DNA from: an uncultured Clostridia bacterium
GTDB taxonomy: Bacteria; Bacillota; Clostridia; Christensenellales; Borkfalkiaceae
DNA: 64,000 nt
Direction: 5' to 3'
NCBI GenBank assembly: GCA_934271735.1
Contig: CAKQSB010000002.1
Span: 109,014-173,013, forward strand
Positions 26,901 to 33,998 of the stretch are shown here, in pieces. Positions within the stretch are counted from its first letter, which is position 1, and each line of letters begins with the position of its first letter. A model generated the notes under the pieces. It was not told the DNA's origin. It did no database searches and worked only from the letters and a program-made list of their open reading frames with translations. The position numbers and the translations under genes are program-made.

Positions 26901-27069
26901 GCGCGAGCATATCGTAACTCGACATAACCGCGCTGCCGAACGGATAAATCCCGAAGCTCGCCTGAGCGATCAGAAATACCGCGATAACGAATAACGGAAT
27001 AAAAAAGTAACCGTAATTCTTTTTGAAAAATAGGACTGATTTACAAGTCGCGAAATTCTTGATATTCAT
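23968..27069 (-). CDS. YfhO-family large membrane protein (putative GT-C type glycosyltransferase)
   Basis: Membrane protein of 1033 residues with about 12 hydrophobic segments in the N-terminal 550, then a large extracellular beta-rich domain (about 550-960) and a final pair of segments before the C-terminus. The N-terminal loop SSYDMLAQENPFIEHF and GGGMDMFGSLAYCTISPFSF match YfhO, a family linked to glycosylation of teichoic acids and using polyprenyl-linked sugars. A hydrophilic insert (about 385-415, Glu/Lys-rich) lies between segments. The ATG at 27069 is preferred over a TTG six codons upstream. Neither has a strong ribosome binding site. Confidence 0.85.
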   Translation of the reverse strand: MNIKNFATCKSVLFFKKNYGYFFIPLFVIAVFLIAQASFGIYPFGSAVMSSYDMLAQENPFIEHFFSVLKGESGLFHTFYIGGGMDMFGSLAYCTISPFSFIFLLGGEGRTFHMVSFVLPLKVACSGICAFWFVRKYFKSIPDYLAVVMGLLYAYGGYLYVANTYIVWVDLSIYVPVMVAGFITLIQKDDLRLFVAGLACMIYACFSIACFSFFLLFPILTAYIFFCESKEERKHKLTRMCFGFVLAVAIALPLMFPALYAYTKAGRNTGIFSEIFKVLTKSNLEKGQLVEHIYEKFTYIFCNSTFIFLGAYYFVCSKKGDKFALFSIVAFLILILPCVVNESMLLLNMGSYMSYALRFGFLMDGFALIVAAKGLTMIIEKRREKEEPDVAPRAETTEKSEGGETVKTEDKKAKTKAYIGAGAICLLVIAGVFFTFRFFNFIYDGEYKTSSLVSAFMKWTSMSESNMPFGDFFPMFAHSEGGLETTIILFLVVTIVFSVTLILVKYLNVKFKDIACVLCVLSLSQTVFFNFSLVKGDRQGGSMENYSAYGEIVNGVNETYGENYYRYKNYKYYISSDSPLVHHGYAQSLFSSMADAKNITVQKKFGYAGNGQNSTKTHNGGVFSDAVVGYKYIVYNLYDGDESNASGKSYYKKTNIYGFEKPCAEIVVNSGDGGKRVYSVDEPKGDYEGLVPKADITVAIIAEKGGYKCLINGKEFYFAEAASTVKSVRVVGHRISADLKSLSLNGDDKMNVIESEKWKKSGSGYKVSGESSAYIIFNTNDFESAEATFNYGKSSSGSNAFVALRIYLYDGKEITVQINTPKYIVYENENVLPMCAVVDSGELKVPGDSDSRTESEVAVYDFLNGSVSGKSRITASDIPALKTKLEENAVDYKLAKNEIIIPEFTAKKGQYLYLNYVDLEGYEVKVNGKKTELIGNDLDFMIIELEEGVNNVTIKYKSPYYKYILFGIIAGGLIVALYMTLKKKMPFVLEKAEIVIPYLAYALTTALIAFFLVFPMFVFLYKFFFKYLGMIFG

Positions 27070-27160
27070 AGAATTATTGTAACACAATTCGTTTTATTTT
27101 TCAACCGATTTATAAAAACAGAACGAAAAAGATATAAAATACGATTAAAACATCATTAAC

Positions 27161-27220
27161 AGGCTTTATAAAAGTCTGTCAGGCTTTATAGAAGTCTGTC
27201 AGGCTTTATAGAAGTCTGTC
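27161..27220. repeat. Three tandem copies of a 20-bp repeat
   Basis: The unit AGGCTTTATAGAAGTCTGTC occurs three times in exact head-to-tail order (27161, 27181, 27201), with one A/G difference in the first copy. It lies between the tRNA-Ala terminator and the start of the yfhO-like gene. Confidence 0.95.
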
Positions 27221-27241
27221 AACAATAGACGGCTAACAAGT

Positions 27242-27345
27242 TCGCCGCGCCCTCTCTATTTCTCACCAAACAAAAAGGACTGTCTGCGCTTAGCTTTATC
27301 GCCGCGCCCTCTCTATTTCTCACCAAACAAAAAGGACTGCCTGCG
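27242..27345. repeat. Direct 47-bp duplication downstream of tRNA-Ala
   Basis: Segments 27242-27288 and 27299-27345 are direct repeats with one mismatch, offset by 57 bp. Each contains CACCAAACAAAAAGGACTG, one arm of the tRNA terminator, so the terminator half has been duplicated. Confidence 0.9.
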
Positions 27346-27361
27346 GACAGTCCTTTTTGTT

Positions 27362-27366
<5 letters not shown>
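27321..27366 (-). terminator. Terminator of tRNA-Ala overlapping its 3' end
   Basis: Perfect 19-bp arms, CACCAAACAAAAAGGACTG (27321-27339) and its complement (27348-27366), with an 8-bp loop. The upstream arm on the minus strand includes the tRNA CACC end, so folding of the terminator competes with the acceptor 3' end. Confidence 0.85.
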
Positions 27367-27437
<71 letters not shown>

Positions 27438-27502
27438 ATATGCGATTTCAAACTACCGACTACATATAGCCGTCAATTTAAAATCTCTCGGAATATAGTT
27501 TG

Positions 27503-27531
27503 ATTTTAGCATAAAACCAAGTCTTTTGCAA
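27503..27531 (-). promoter_or_regulatory. Promoter of tRNA-Ala
   Basis: On the minus strand TTGCAA (27531-27526), a 17-bp spacer and TAAAAT (27508-27503). Confidence 0.65.
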
Positions 27532-27605
27532 GCGTTTTATCGTATTTTCAGCGTTTTTATTTAAAATTCGTCATTTAATTTACGTGTTCTTTGGCTTTTA
27601 AACGG

Positions 27606-27887
27606 TTAGCCGAGAGGTATTCGAACCACATTAAGTTTTAACGGCGCAAAATTTGCAAAATCGGCGTTAAACTCACTTATAATACAGCAAGTATGATTGC
27701 GTTCGTTTGCCTTGATTTTTCTAAATTTTTCGCCGTTAAAATGCGTAGCACCTTAAAGCCGTATTTTTTAGGCGGTTGTGACGAAGATTTGCGCAGACGT
27801 ACTTACCGTACTTCAAGCAAAGATTTGCCGCAACAGGCAAAAAAGACGGCTTTTAGGCTTGATGGGGTTCGATTCCCTCTCGGCTAA
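27606..27887. repeat. 282-bp repeat, copy B (inverted relative to copy A)
   Basis: Same length and over 95 percent identical by eye to copy A, in the opposite orientation. The ends read inwards as TTAGCCGAGAGG. Its right end overlaps the last codons of atpC (27853-27887) and supplies that gene's stop codon. The 64-codon frame at 27693-27887 differs from copy A at only four positions. The pair brackets 7.3 kb, so recombination between copies would invert DUF1275-purA-purB-yfhO-tRNA. Confidence 0.9.
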
Positions 27888-28260
27888 GCGCGCGGGCGAT
27901 TTTGATTTCCGCCGATAAAACGTTAAACCGACTTTCCTTTCTCGCGATTTCGTCTTTCGCCTCCTTAAGCGCGTTCTTTGCCCAGGCTTCGTTTACGTCT
28001 TTCGCGTTTTCGCACGATTCGACAAGCATAAGCACTTTTCCGTTTTCGATTTTCACAATCCCCGAAGCGACGAACGCCACTATTTTTTCTCCGTTTTCCG
28101 CCTTAACTTCCGCAACGCCCGGAATGACGGCGATAACCGCGTTACAGTGATTTGCGAGAATCCCGTACTGTCCGTCCGCGGAGGGAACGACGAGAGAGGC
28201 GCACTCCCCGTCATAAAAAACCTTGTCCGCGGCGAGAAGCTTTAAAGAAAAAACTGCCAT
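27853..28260 (-). CDS. atpC: F1Fo ATP synthase epsilon subunit, C-terminus replaced by repeat sequence
   Basis: Epsilon subunit of the F1 central stalk, 135 residues. The N-terminal beta-sandwich is recognisable (FSLKLLAADKVFYDGEC, then PSADGQYGILANHCNAV). The C-terminal helical hairpin runs AKNALKEAKDEIARKESR...EIKIARAL. The last 11 residues (SREGIEPHQA and stop) are encoded by the end of repeat copy B rather than by native sequence. The native tail probably was a few residues of the second helix. The start overlaps the atpD stop by one base (TGATG), so it is translationally coupled. It is the last gene of the operon. Confidence 0.95.
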   Translation of the reverse strand: MAVFSLKLLAADKVFYDGECASLVVPSADGQYGILANHCNAVIAVIPGVAEVKAENGEKIVAFVASGIVKIENGKVLMLVESCENAKDVNEAWAKNALKEAKDEIARKESRFNVLSAEIKIARALSREGIEPHQA

Positions 28261-29660
28261 CAGATTTCACCTTTCCTGATTTTTTCGGCTTTTTCGTAAA
28301 CGTCCGCTATCGTTCCGACGTTGAAAAACGCGTTTTCGGGCAAATCGTCGACTTCGCCGTTTACGATTTTTTCAAACCCGTCGATCGTGTCTTCGAGTTT
28401 TACATACACGCCTTTAAGCCCGGAAAATCTTTCGGCGACGTGCGTGGGTTGCGACAGGAATTTCTGAATTTTTCTCGCGCGGTAAACGCTTTTCTTGTCT
28501 TCCTCGGAAAGCTCTTCCATACCGAGAATCGCGATTATATCCTGCAATTCTTTATATTTTTCAAGCGTTTCTTTGACTTTCATCGCAACGCGGTAATGCC
28601 TTTCTCCGACGATATCGGCTTCGAGGTTTCTCGACGCGGATTCGAGCGGGTCGACGGCGGGATAAATTCCCTGCTCGGCGATTTTTCTCGACAGAACAGT
28701 CGTTGCGTCGAGGTGTGTGAACGTTGTTGCGGGAGCGGGGTCGGTAAGGTCGTCCGCAGGGACGTAAACGGCTTGTACGGAAGTTATCGATCCGTTTTCC
28801 GTGGAAGTAATGCGTTCCTCGAGTTTACCCGTTTCTTCCGCAAGCGTGGGCTGATAGCCGACCGCCGAAGGCATTCTTCCGAGAAGCGCAGAAACTTCGC
28901 TGCCCGCCTGAACGTAACGGAAAATATTATCAATGAAAAAGAGTACGTCTTTATGTTCCTTGTCTCTGAAGTACTCCGCCATCGTAAGACCCGAAAAAGC
29001 CACTCTTTGTCTTACGCCGGGAGCTTCGTTCATCTGTCCGAAAACAAGCGCGGTTTTATCGAAAACGCCGCTTTCTTTCATTTCTCCGAAAAGCTCGTTA
29101 CCCTCTCTCGAACGTTCTCCGACGCCCGCGAAAACCGAATAACCGCCGTGAACCATTGCGATGTTATGAATAAGTTCCTGAATAAGAACGGTTTTGCCTA
29201 CGCCTGCGCCGCCGAACAGACCGATTTTTCCGCCTTTTGCGTAAGGAGCGATAAGGTCTATGACTTTTATGCCGGTTTCGAGAATTTCCGTGGACGGAGA
29301 CAACGAAACGAATTTCGGCGGTTTTCTGTGAATACTCGCGCGCTCGATATTTTCGGAAAGCGGCGGCTCGCCGTCTATCGTGTCGCCGAAAACGTCGAAC
29401 ATTCTTCCCAGAACTTCTTTGCCGACGGGAACGGTTATACCGTTTTCGAGAGCCTCGACGCTCTGCCCCACGAACAACCCTTCGCTTTCGGAAAGCATTA
29501 CGGCTTTTACCGTGCGTTCGTTTACGTGCGCCGCAATTTCGGCGTATTTTATTTTCCCGTCGGTCGTTATTTTTAATGCGGCGTCTATTTTCGGGAGAGT
29601 TCCCTCTTCGAACGTCGCTTCTATGACCGATCCGTTGATTTTTGTTATTTTACCCGTCAT
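28260..29660 (-). CDS. atpD: F1Fo ATP synthase beta subunit
   Basis: Catalytic F1 subunit, 466 residues. Walker A is GGAGVGKT near residue 155, the GERSREGNEL segment with the catalytic Glu near 185, Walker B VLFFIDNIFR near 242, and the signature PAVDPLESASR near 340. The DELSEED-type loop reads GMEELSEEDK. The 4-bp overlap with atpG upstream and 1-bp overlap with atpC indicate tight operon coupling. Confidence 0.99.
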   Translation of the reverse strand: MTGKITKINGSVIEATFEEGTLPKIDAALKITTDGKIKYAEIAAHVNERTVKAVMLSESEGLFVGQSVEALENGITVPVGKEVLGRMFDVFGDTIDGEPPLSENIERASIHRKPPKFVSLSPSTEILETGIKVIDLIAPYAKGGKIGLFGGAGVGKTVLIQELIHNIAMVHGGYSVFAGVGERSREGNELFGEMKESGVFDKTALVFGQMNEAPGVRQRVAFSGLTMAEYFRDKEHKDVLFFIDNIFRYVQAGSEVSALLGRMPSAVGYQPTLAEETGKLEERITSTENGSITSVQAVYVPADDLTDPAPATTFTHLDATTVLSRKIAEQGIYPAVDPLESASRNLEADIVGERHYRVAMKVKETLEKYKELQDIIAILGMEELSEEDKKSVYRARKIQKFLSQPTHVAERFSGLKGVYVKLEDTIDGFEKIVNGEVDDLPENAFFNVGTIADVYEKAEKIRKGEI

Positions 29661-30535
29661 TTTTTCTTACTCCGTTGAAATTTCGCGCCCGAAGACACTT
29701 CCGTGATTTCCGTCGTGATTTCGTTCTGTCTTGCGTGGTTAAACTCGCGGCTTAAATCCGACAAAATCGAACTTGCGTTGTCGCTTGCGGATTTCATTGC
29801 GACAAGCCTTGCGTTCTGCTCGACGCAATAGCTGTCCACGAGCGAACTGTACACATAACCGCATACATAACTCGGAACGAGGTTATCCAGAACCACCTCG
29901 CGCGAAGGCACGAATTCGAATTCCTCTTTGATTTTATCTTTTTCCGCTATGAATTCCGCGGTGTGGAAAGGAAGTATTCTCGTCGATTTGATTATTATTC
30001 CGCCGTCCGCCATATCGGTATACAGAATAAACAGTTTCGAATAATCGCCGTTGATAAACCCATCGAGGAGAATATCCGCGATTTTTCTCGCCACGGCGAG
30101 CGTCGGACGGAGAGCCTCGAAAGAAAAATCTTCGGCTACGTTATATCCTTTCGCCGAAAGGTATTCTCTGCCCAGATCGCCCACGACGAAAAGTTTGGAA
30201 TTTTCGTGCTTTTTTATTTCGTTTTCCACGCGTTTTATAACGTTATGGTTATACGCGCCCGCCATTCCTTTGTCCGCCGTGATTACGAGATAGCCGCAAG
30301 CCGCGTCTTGCATATGGTCGTTTTCGGGATAAAAATACTTGCTTTCGATATGATCCACCGTTTTGAAAATGGATTTTATTTCTTTTCTTATCCCTCTGAA
30401 ATAAGGCGATGTTTTTTCGAGTTCCTCCCGCGCTTTTCTTACCTTTGCGGAAGAAATGAGATACAACGCGTTAGTGATTTTCTGCGTTGCCGCAACGCCT
30501 TTTATTCTGTTTTTGATTTCGTTGATTTCAGACAT
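29657..30535 (-). CDS. atpG: F1Fo ATP synthase gamma subunit
   Basis: Central-stalk rotor subunit, 292 residues. The N-terminal helix INEIKNRIKGVAATQKITNAL and the C-terminal helix ASDNASSILSDLSREFNHARQNEITTEI form the family coiled coil, with the conserved ITADKGMAGAYN segment near residue 77 (SDRGLCGGYN is usual). The start overlaps the atpHA stop by 8 bp. Confidence 0.97.
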   Translation of the reverse strand: MSEINEIKNRIKGVAATQKITNALYLISSAKVRKAREELEKTSPYFRGIRKEIKSIFKTVDHIESKYFYPENDHMQDAACGYLVITADKGMAGAYNHNVIKRVENEIKKHENSKLFVVGDLGREYLSAKGYNVAEDFSFEALRPTLAVARKIADILLDGFINGDYSKLFILYTDMADGGIIIKSTRILPFHTAEFIAEKDKIKEEFEFVPSREVVLDNLVPSYVCGYVYSSLVDSYCVEQNARLVAMKSASDNASSILSDLSREFNHARQNEITTEITEVSSGAKFQRSKKK

Positions 30536-32258
30536 TGTTTTCGGATAAAAACTTTTTCGCTTCCGAAACGATTATTTCCTTATCGTCGTCGGACAGCGTT
30601 TTGCCGTTTTCGATATTCGATATCACGTCGATGCGACATTCTTCGAAATAAGGTAAAAACCTGCCGAAAAACGGACGTATTTCTTTCACGCCGAGACCCG
30701 TCGTGATTTTAGCGAGCGATACGACAAGAATTACTACCTCTTCCCATTCGCGATAAGGTCTCTGAAGCGGTTGCACGAGAATTTCGGTAAGCGCTCTGCC
30801 GAATTCGAACTGGCGTTTCACCGACTCGTCAAGATCGCCTGAGAACTGAGCGAACGTTTTCATTTCGCGGTACTGCGCCAGCTCGAGACGAAGCGAGCCG
30901 ACCGCCTTTTTCATAGCTTTAGTCTGCGCGCTTCCTCCGACTCTCGAAACGGAAAGACCGACGTTCACCGCGGGGCGTTGTCCCGACAAAAACAACTCGC
31001 TTTCGAGGAACAACTGTCCGTCGGTTATGGAAATTACGTTTGTCGGAATATAAGCGGAAATATCTCCGCCGAGCGTTTCGACAATCGGGAGCGCGGTCAT
31101 ACTTCCGCCGCCTTTTTTCTCGCTTAAATGAGCCGAGCGCTCTAAAAGTCTCGAATGGAGATAGAATATATCGCCGGGATAAGCTTCACGCCCCGGGCTT
31201 CTGCCGAGAAGAAGAGAAAGAGTTCTGTAAGCCACGGCGTGTTTGCTAAGATCGTCGTAAACGATAAGAACGTCTTTCCCTTCGTTCATAAAGTATTCGG
31301 CGATGGCGCAAGCCGAAAACGGAGAGATATATTGAAGCGAAGCCGAATCGGACGCTGCGGAAAACACAACGACGGTGTAATCGAGCGCGCCGCTTTCTTC
31401 GAACATTTTCACTATTCTCTTCACCGTGCTTGCTTTCTGTCCGATCGCGCAGTAAACGCAGATGACGTTTTTGCCTTTTTGATTGAGTATCGTATCGGTT
31501 GCGACGCTCGTTTTTCCCGTCTGACGGTCGCCGATTATGAGTTCACGCTGACCTTTACCGACCGGGAACATCGCGTCAATTGTTAAAATACCCGTTTTGA
31601 GCGGCTTATTTACGGGGCTTCTGTCTATAATGGCGGGCGCGGGACTTTCGATCGGCATATATTTGTTTGCCGCAAAAGAGCCTTTCCCGTCTATGGGTTC
31701 GCCGAGCGCGTTCACTACTCTTCCTATTATTTCTTCGGACACGGGGATTCCCGCCGTTTTGCCCGTTTTATAAACGTTTTCGCCCGCGACTATGTTTTCG
31801 CCGTCGAAAAGAACGCAACCCGTTTTCTTTTCGGAAAGGTCGAGCGCAAGTCCTTTTTCGCCGCCTTCGAAAGCGAGGATGTCGCCGTATTTAACGCCGC
31901 CGAGCCCCTCGATTTCGGCAACGCCGTCGGCAACCGAACAAACCTTGCCTATTTCCTCGGGCAAAGCGCGCGGCTTCCATTTTCCGACCGTTTCTTTCAC
32001 GAGCGAGATGTAATCGCCGCTTTTATCCGTTTCGTCGATCGCCGTTTTAAGGCTTCTTAAAAGTCCTTCGGGGGTGTTGTCGTAGACCTCGTTAAGAATT
32101 TTCAGAACGAAGCCTTTTTTTACGCTTTCGTCCTTAACCCACACGATATCGACGGGGCGATCGAGCTTTGTCCGAAAGAATTCGGCGAGCTTAATTTTTT
32201 CTTCCGCCGTCGGTTCATTAACGGACAAAAACTCGCCTATAACACGATTATCAGCCAT
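30528..32258 (-). CDS. atpA: ATP synthase delta C-terminal domain fused to alpha subunit
   Basis: 576 residues, about 70 longer than normal AtpA. Residues from about 95 on are alpha: GKVCSVADGVAEIEGL near 104, Walker A GDRQTGKT at 243-250, IGQKASTV near 272, and the Ser/Arg-containing FSGDLDESVKRQ near 475. Residues about 10-80 match the C-terminal domain of the delta subunit: AEEKIKLAEFFRTKL, then DESVKKGFVLKILNEVYDNT and LRSLKTA, in the order seen at the delta C-terminus. The delta N-terminal six-helix domain, and the alpha N-terminal helix that normally binds it, are both missing. No atpH lies between atpF (which overlaps by 8 bp) and this gene. Inferred meaning: the peripheral stalk is attached through this fused domain. 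Confidence 0.93.
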   Translation of the reverse strand: MADNRVIGEFLSVNEPTAEEKIKLAEFFRTKLDRPVDIVWVKDESVKKGFVLKILNEVYDNTPEGLLRSLKTAIDETDKSGDYISLVKETVGKWKPRALPEEIGKVCSVADGVAEIEGLGGVKYGDILAFEGGEKGLALDLSEKKTGCVLFDGENIVAGENVYKTGKTAGIPVSEEIIGRVVNALGEPIDGKGSFAANKYMPIESPAPAIIDRSPVNKPLKTGILTIDAMFPVGKGQRELIIGDRQTGKTSVATDTILNQKGKNVICVYCAIGQKASTVKRIVKMFEESGALDYTVVVFSAASDSASLQYISPFSACAIAEYFMNEGKDVLIVYDDLSKHAVAYRTLSLLLGRSPGREAYPGDIFYLHSRLLERSAHLSEKKGGGSMTALPIVETLGGDISAYIPTNVISITDGQLFLESELFLSGQRPAVNVGLSVSRVGGSAQTKAMKKAVGSLRLELAQYREMKTFAQFSGDLDESVKRQFEFGRALTEILVQPLQRPYREWEEVVILVVSLAKITTGLGVKEIRPFFGRFLPYFEECRIDVISNIENGKTLSDDDKEIIVSEAKKFLSENNV

Positions 32259-32745
32259 TTTTTATATTCTCCGATATAAATCCGTCCACCGAGCAAGCCG
32301 CCTCGATTTTCTCTTTCACGGCTTTCGTTATAACGTCCGAAAGTTCTTCTTTCGCCTCTTCTTCGGCGCGCTTTTTTACCTCTTCCGCTTTTATATTCGC
32401 CTTTTTCAGCGTGTCGGAAGCGTCCTCTTCGGCGGACTTTAAAATCCTTTCGCTTTCCGCTCTCGCGTCGGCTATTATAAGGCGTTTCTTTTCCGCAGTT
32501 TCTTCGTCGACTTTGCTTAAAAGCTCGTCGTAAGTCTCTTTTTTCTTTTCTGCCGCGGCAAGGGTCGCTTTGCTGCGCTCGTCCTGTTCTTCGTAATATT
32601 TTTTGCGTTTTTCCATAAATTTCTTCACGGGGTTATAAAGTAAAAAATAAAGGATAAGAAAGAGAATGACGAGGTTAAGCAAATGCAGAAGTATCTGCCG
32701 CCAGTCTATATTCAGCGGGATTCCGCTTAAAAGGAGATTATACAT
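32251..32745 (-). CDS. atpF: F1Fo ATP synthase b subunit
   Basis: Peripheral-stalk b subunit, 164 residues. The start at 32745 (MYNLLLSGIPLNIDW) has AAGGTG 8 nt upstream; the longer frame above is not supported. One membrane segment (about 18-38, LHLLNLVILFLILYFLLY) is followed by a long Lys/Glu-rich coiled coil beginning NPVKKFMEKRKKYYEE. It lies 10 bp downstream of atpE and overlaps atpHA by 8 bp, leaving no room for a separate delta gene. Confidence 0.95.
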   Translation of the reverse strand: MYNLLLSGIPLNIDWRQILLHLLNLVILFLILYFLLYNPVKKFMEKRKKYYEEQDERSKATLAAAEKKKETYDELLSKVDEETAEKKRLIIADARAESERILKSAEEDASDTLKKANIKAEEVKKRAEEEAKEELSDVITKAVKEKIEAACSVDGFISENIKNG

Positions 32746-32755
32746 AACTTTCACC

Positions 32756-33172
32756 TTACAATACGAATATGACGAGGATTGCAACTATAAGCGCGTAAAT
32801 TATTGCCGTTTCTATGAATACCAGACCGAGCATAAGACCCGATTTTATCTGCGAAGTCGCTTCGGGCTGACGGGCGATCGCTTCGTTGGACTTAGCTATC
32901 GCAATACCCATTGCAAGCGCGCCGAGCGCAGCCGCAAGACCGACGCAGATACCCGCGGCTATTGCTTTGCTTCCTTTAGAATTGTCCCGATTTTCCGTAG
33001 CCGACGTTTCGGTTTCTGCCGGGATTACAACTTCGTTTTCCGCATAAGTCACCGCTTCGGCTTGTTCGTTATTTGTAGCATACGCAACGGATTTCACCGC
33101 GGGAACGACGATAACGGTCAAAAGCGCAACGGCGCAAAGAATCAATGAAACACGTTTGAAAATTTTAAGCAT
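32756..33172 (-). CDS. atpE: F1Fo ATP synthase c subunit with signal-peptide-like N-terminal extension
   Basis: 138 residues instead of the usual 70-90. The c-ring hairpin is residues about 68-138: helix 1 AAGICVGLAAALGALAMGIA, polar loop ARQPE (101 R, 102 Q), helix 2 with the ion-binding carboxylate at E121 (VFIETAII). Residues 1-32 look like a signal peptide (basic start, hydrophobic core, Ala-x-Ala-like YAT end) followed by a Glu/Thr-rich linker (33-67). If cleaved, the linker would be periplasmic. At the Na+-type Gln position of helix 1 there is Met, arguing weakly for proton use. It overlaps atpB by 8 bp. Confidence 0.93.
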   Translation of the reverse strand: MLKIFKRVSLILCAVALLTVIVVPAVKSVAYATNNEQAEAVTYAENEVVIPAETETSATENRDNSKGSKAIAAGICVGLAAALGALAMGIAIAKSNEAIARQPEATSQIKSGLMLGLVFIETAIIYALIVAILVIFVL

Positions 33173-33998
33173 TTTTTATTACCTCTTTCTTATTTTTTAT
33201 ATTTATCATTTTCTTTTCCGAAACTTCTCCGTAGAAAAGAGAGGTGAGCATCGTTAAAACGTAAGCCTGAATGAGCGCGTGCAAAAGCGTGAACATAACG
33301 CCGACCACGACGGGCAGGACGAACGACAACGCCGAGAAATAATACACAAGCTCGGTTACGAGCGCACCCGACAAAAGCGCGCCGAACAGACGAAAGCTCA
33401 TAGATATGGGCAGCGAGAAATCTTTTAAAGTTCTCCCTACTCCTTTGATACCGTTGGAAACTATTCCCCCGCCCAGAATCACGAGGTACGATACGCAACC
33501 CATCGTTATCGCACCGTTTATATCCGCAAGCGGCGCGGGAAGCGAAACCGAACGGTTAAGCGTCGTTACAGCCTGAAGTCCCAGAAGCTCGAACAGCGTT
33601 CCTATGAATATATAGGCGGCTGCCGTAAAAATGTACGCTCCCAGAAATTTGTTTCTGCCGGGACTGCTGCTCTTTGCCATATCGTCGAAAGTACCGACCG
33701 CGGTTTCTAAAACGAGCTGGAATTTTTTCGGAACGTAAGTGAATTTCGGGATAACGAAAATCCTTACGATAAGCGAAAAGACAAATATCGCGCCCGTTAC
33801 CGTAAATGCGGAAATAAGTCCGGGATTTACTTCAAGCCCGAAAAGATTTATCTTGTTCGTTTCGTGCAGAACCTCGTCGCGCATGGTTCCGTTTATACTC
33901 TCGCCGTTTTCTTTCGCGGGGATAAGGAATATCCATACAAGAAGCGCGGCTATGATTATAAGCCCCGTGACGAGAACGATTATTTTTTTCTTTTTCAT
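33165..33998 (-). CDS. atpB: F1Fo ATP synthase a subunit
   Basis: Stator membrane subunit forming the proton half-channels, 277 residues with about six membrane segments. The essential Arg lies in SMSFRLFGALLSGAL near residue 210, in the family segment preceded by a Phe/Ser-Leu-Pro-Ile motif. The C-terminal LLHALIQAYVLTMLTSLFYG is typical. The N-terminus has a hydrophobic segment after five lysines. Its start overlaps the stop of the DUF1275 gene upstream by 4 bp, so that gene belongs to the operon. It overlaps atpE by 8 bp downstream. Confidence 0.97.
   Translation of the reverse strand: MKKKKIIVLVTGLIIIAALLVWIFLIPAKENGESINGTMRDEVLHETNKINLFGLEVNPGLISAFTVTGAIFVFSLIVRIFVIPKFTYVPKKFQLVLETAVGTFDDMAKSSSPGRNKFLGAYIFTAAAYIFIGTLFELLGLQAVTTLNRSVSLPAPLADINGAITMGCVSYLVILGGGIVSNGIKGVGRTLKDFSLPISMSFRLFGALLSGALVTELVYYFSALSFVLPVVVGVMFTLLHALIQAYVLTMLTSLFYGEVSEKKMINIKNKKEVIKNA

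Noticed and set aside
27161..27220. CRISPR array
   Set aside because: The 20-bp units are contiguous without spacers and there are no cas genes.
28152..29576. 474-codon open frame opposite atpD
   Set aside because: A mirror of the highly conserved atpD; composition is typical of antisense shadows.
32756..33172. Claim that the ATP synthase is sodium-driven
   Set aside because: The helix-1 Gln ligand is replaced by Met. The Glu-Thr pair in helix 2 is not decisive, so ion type is left open.
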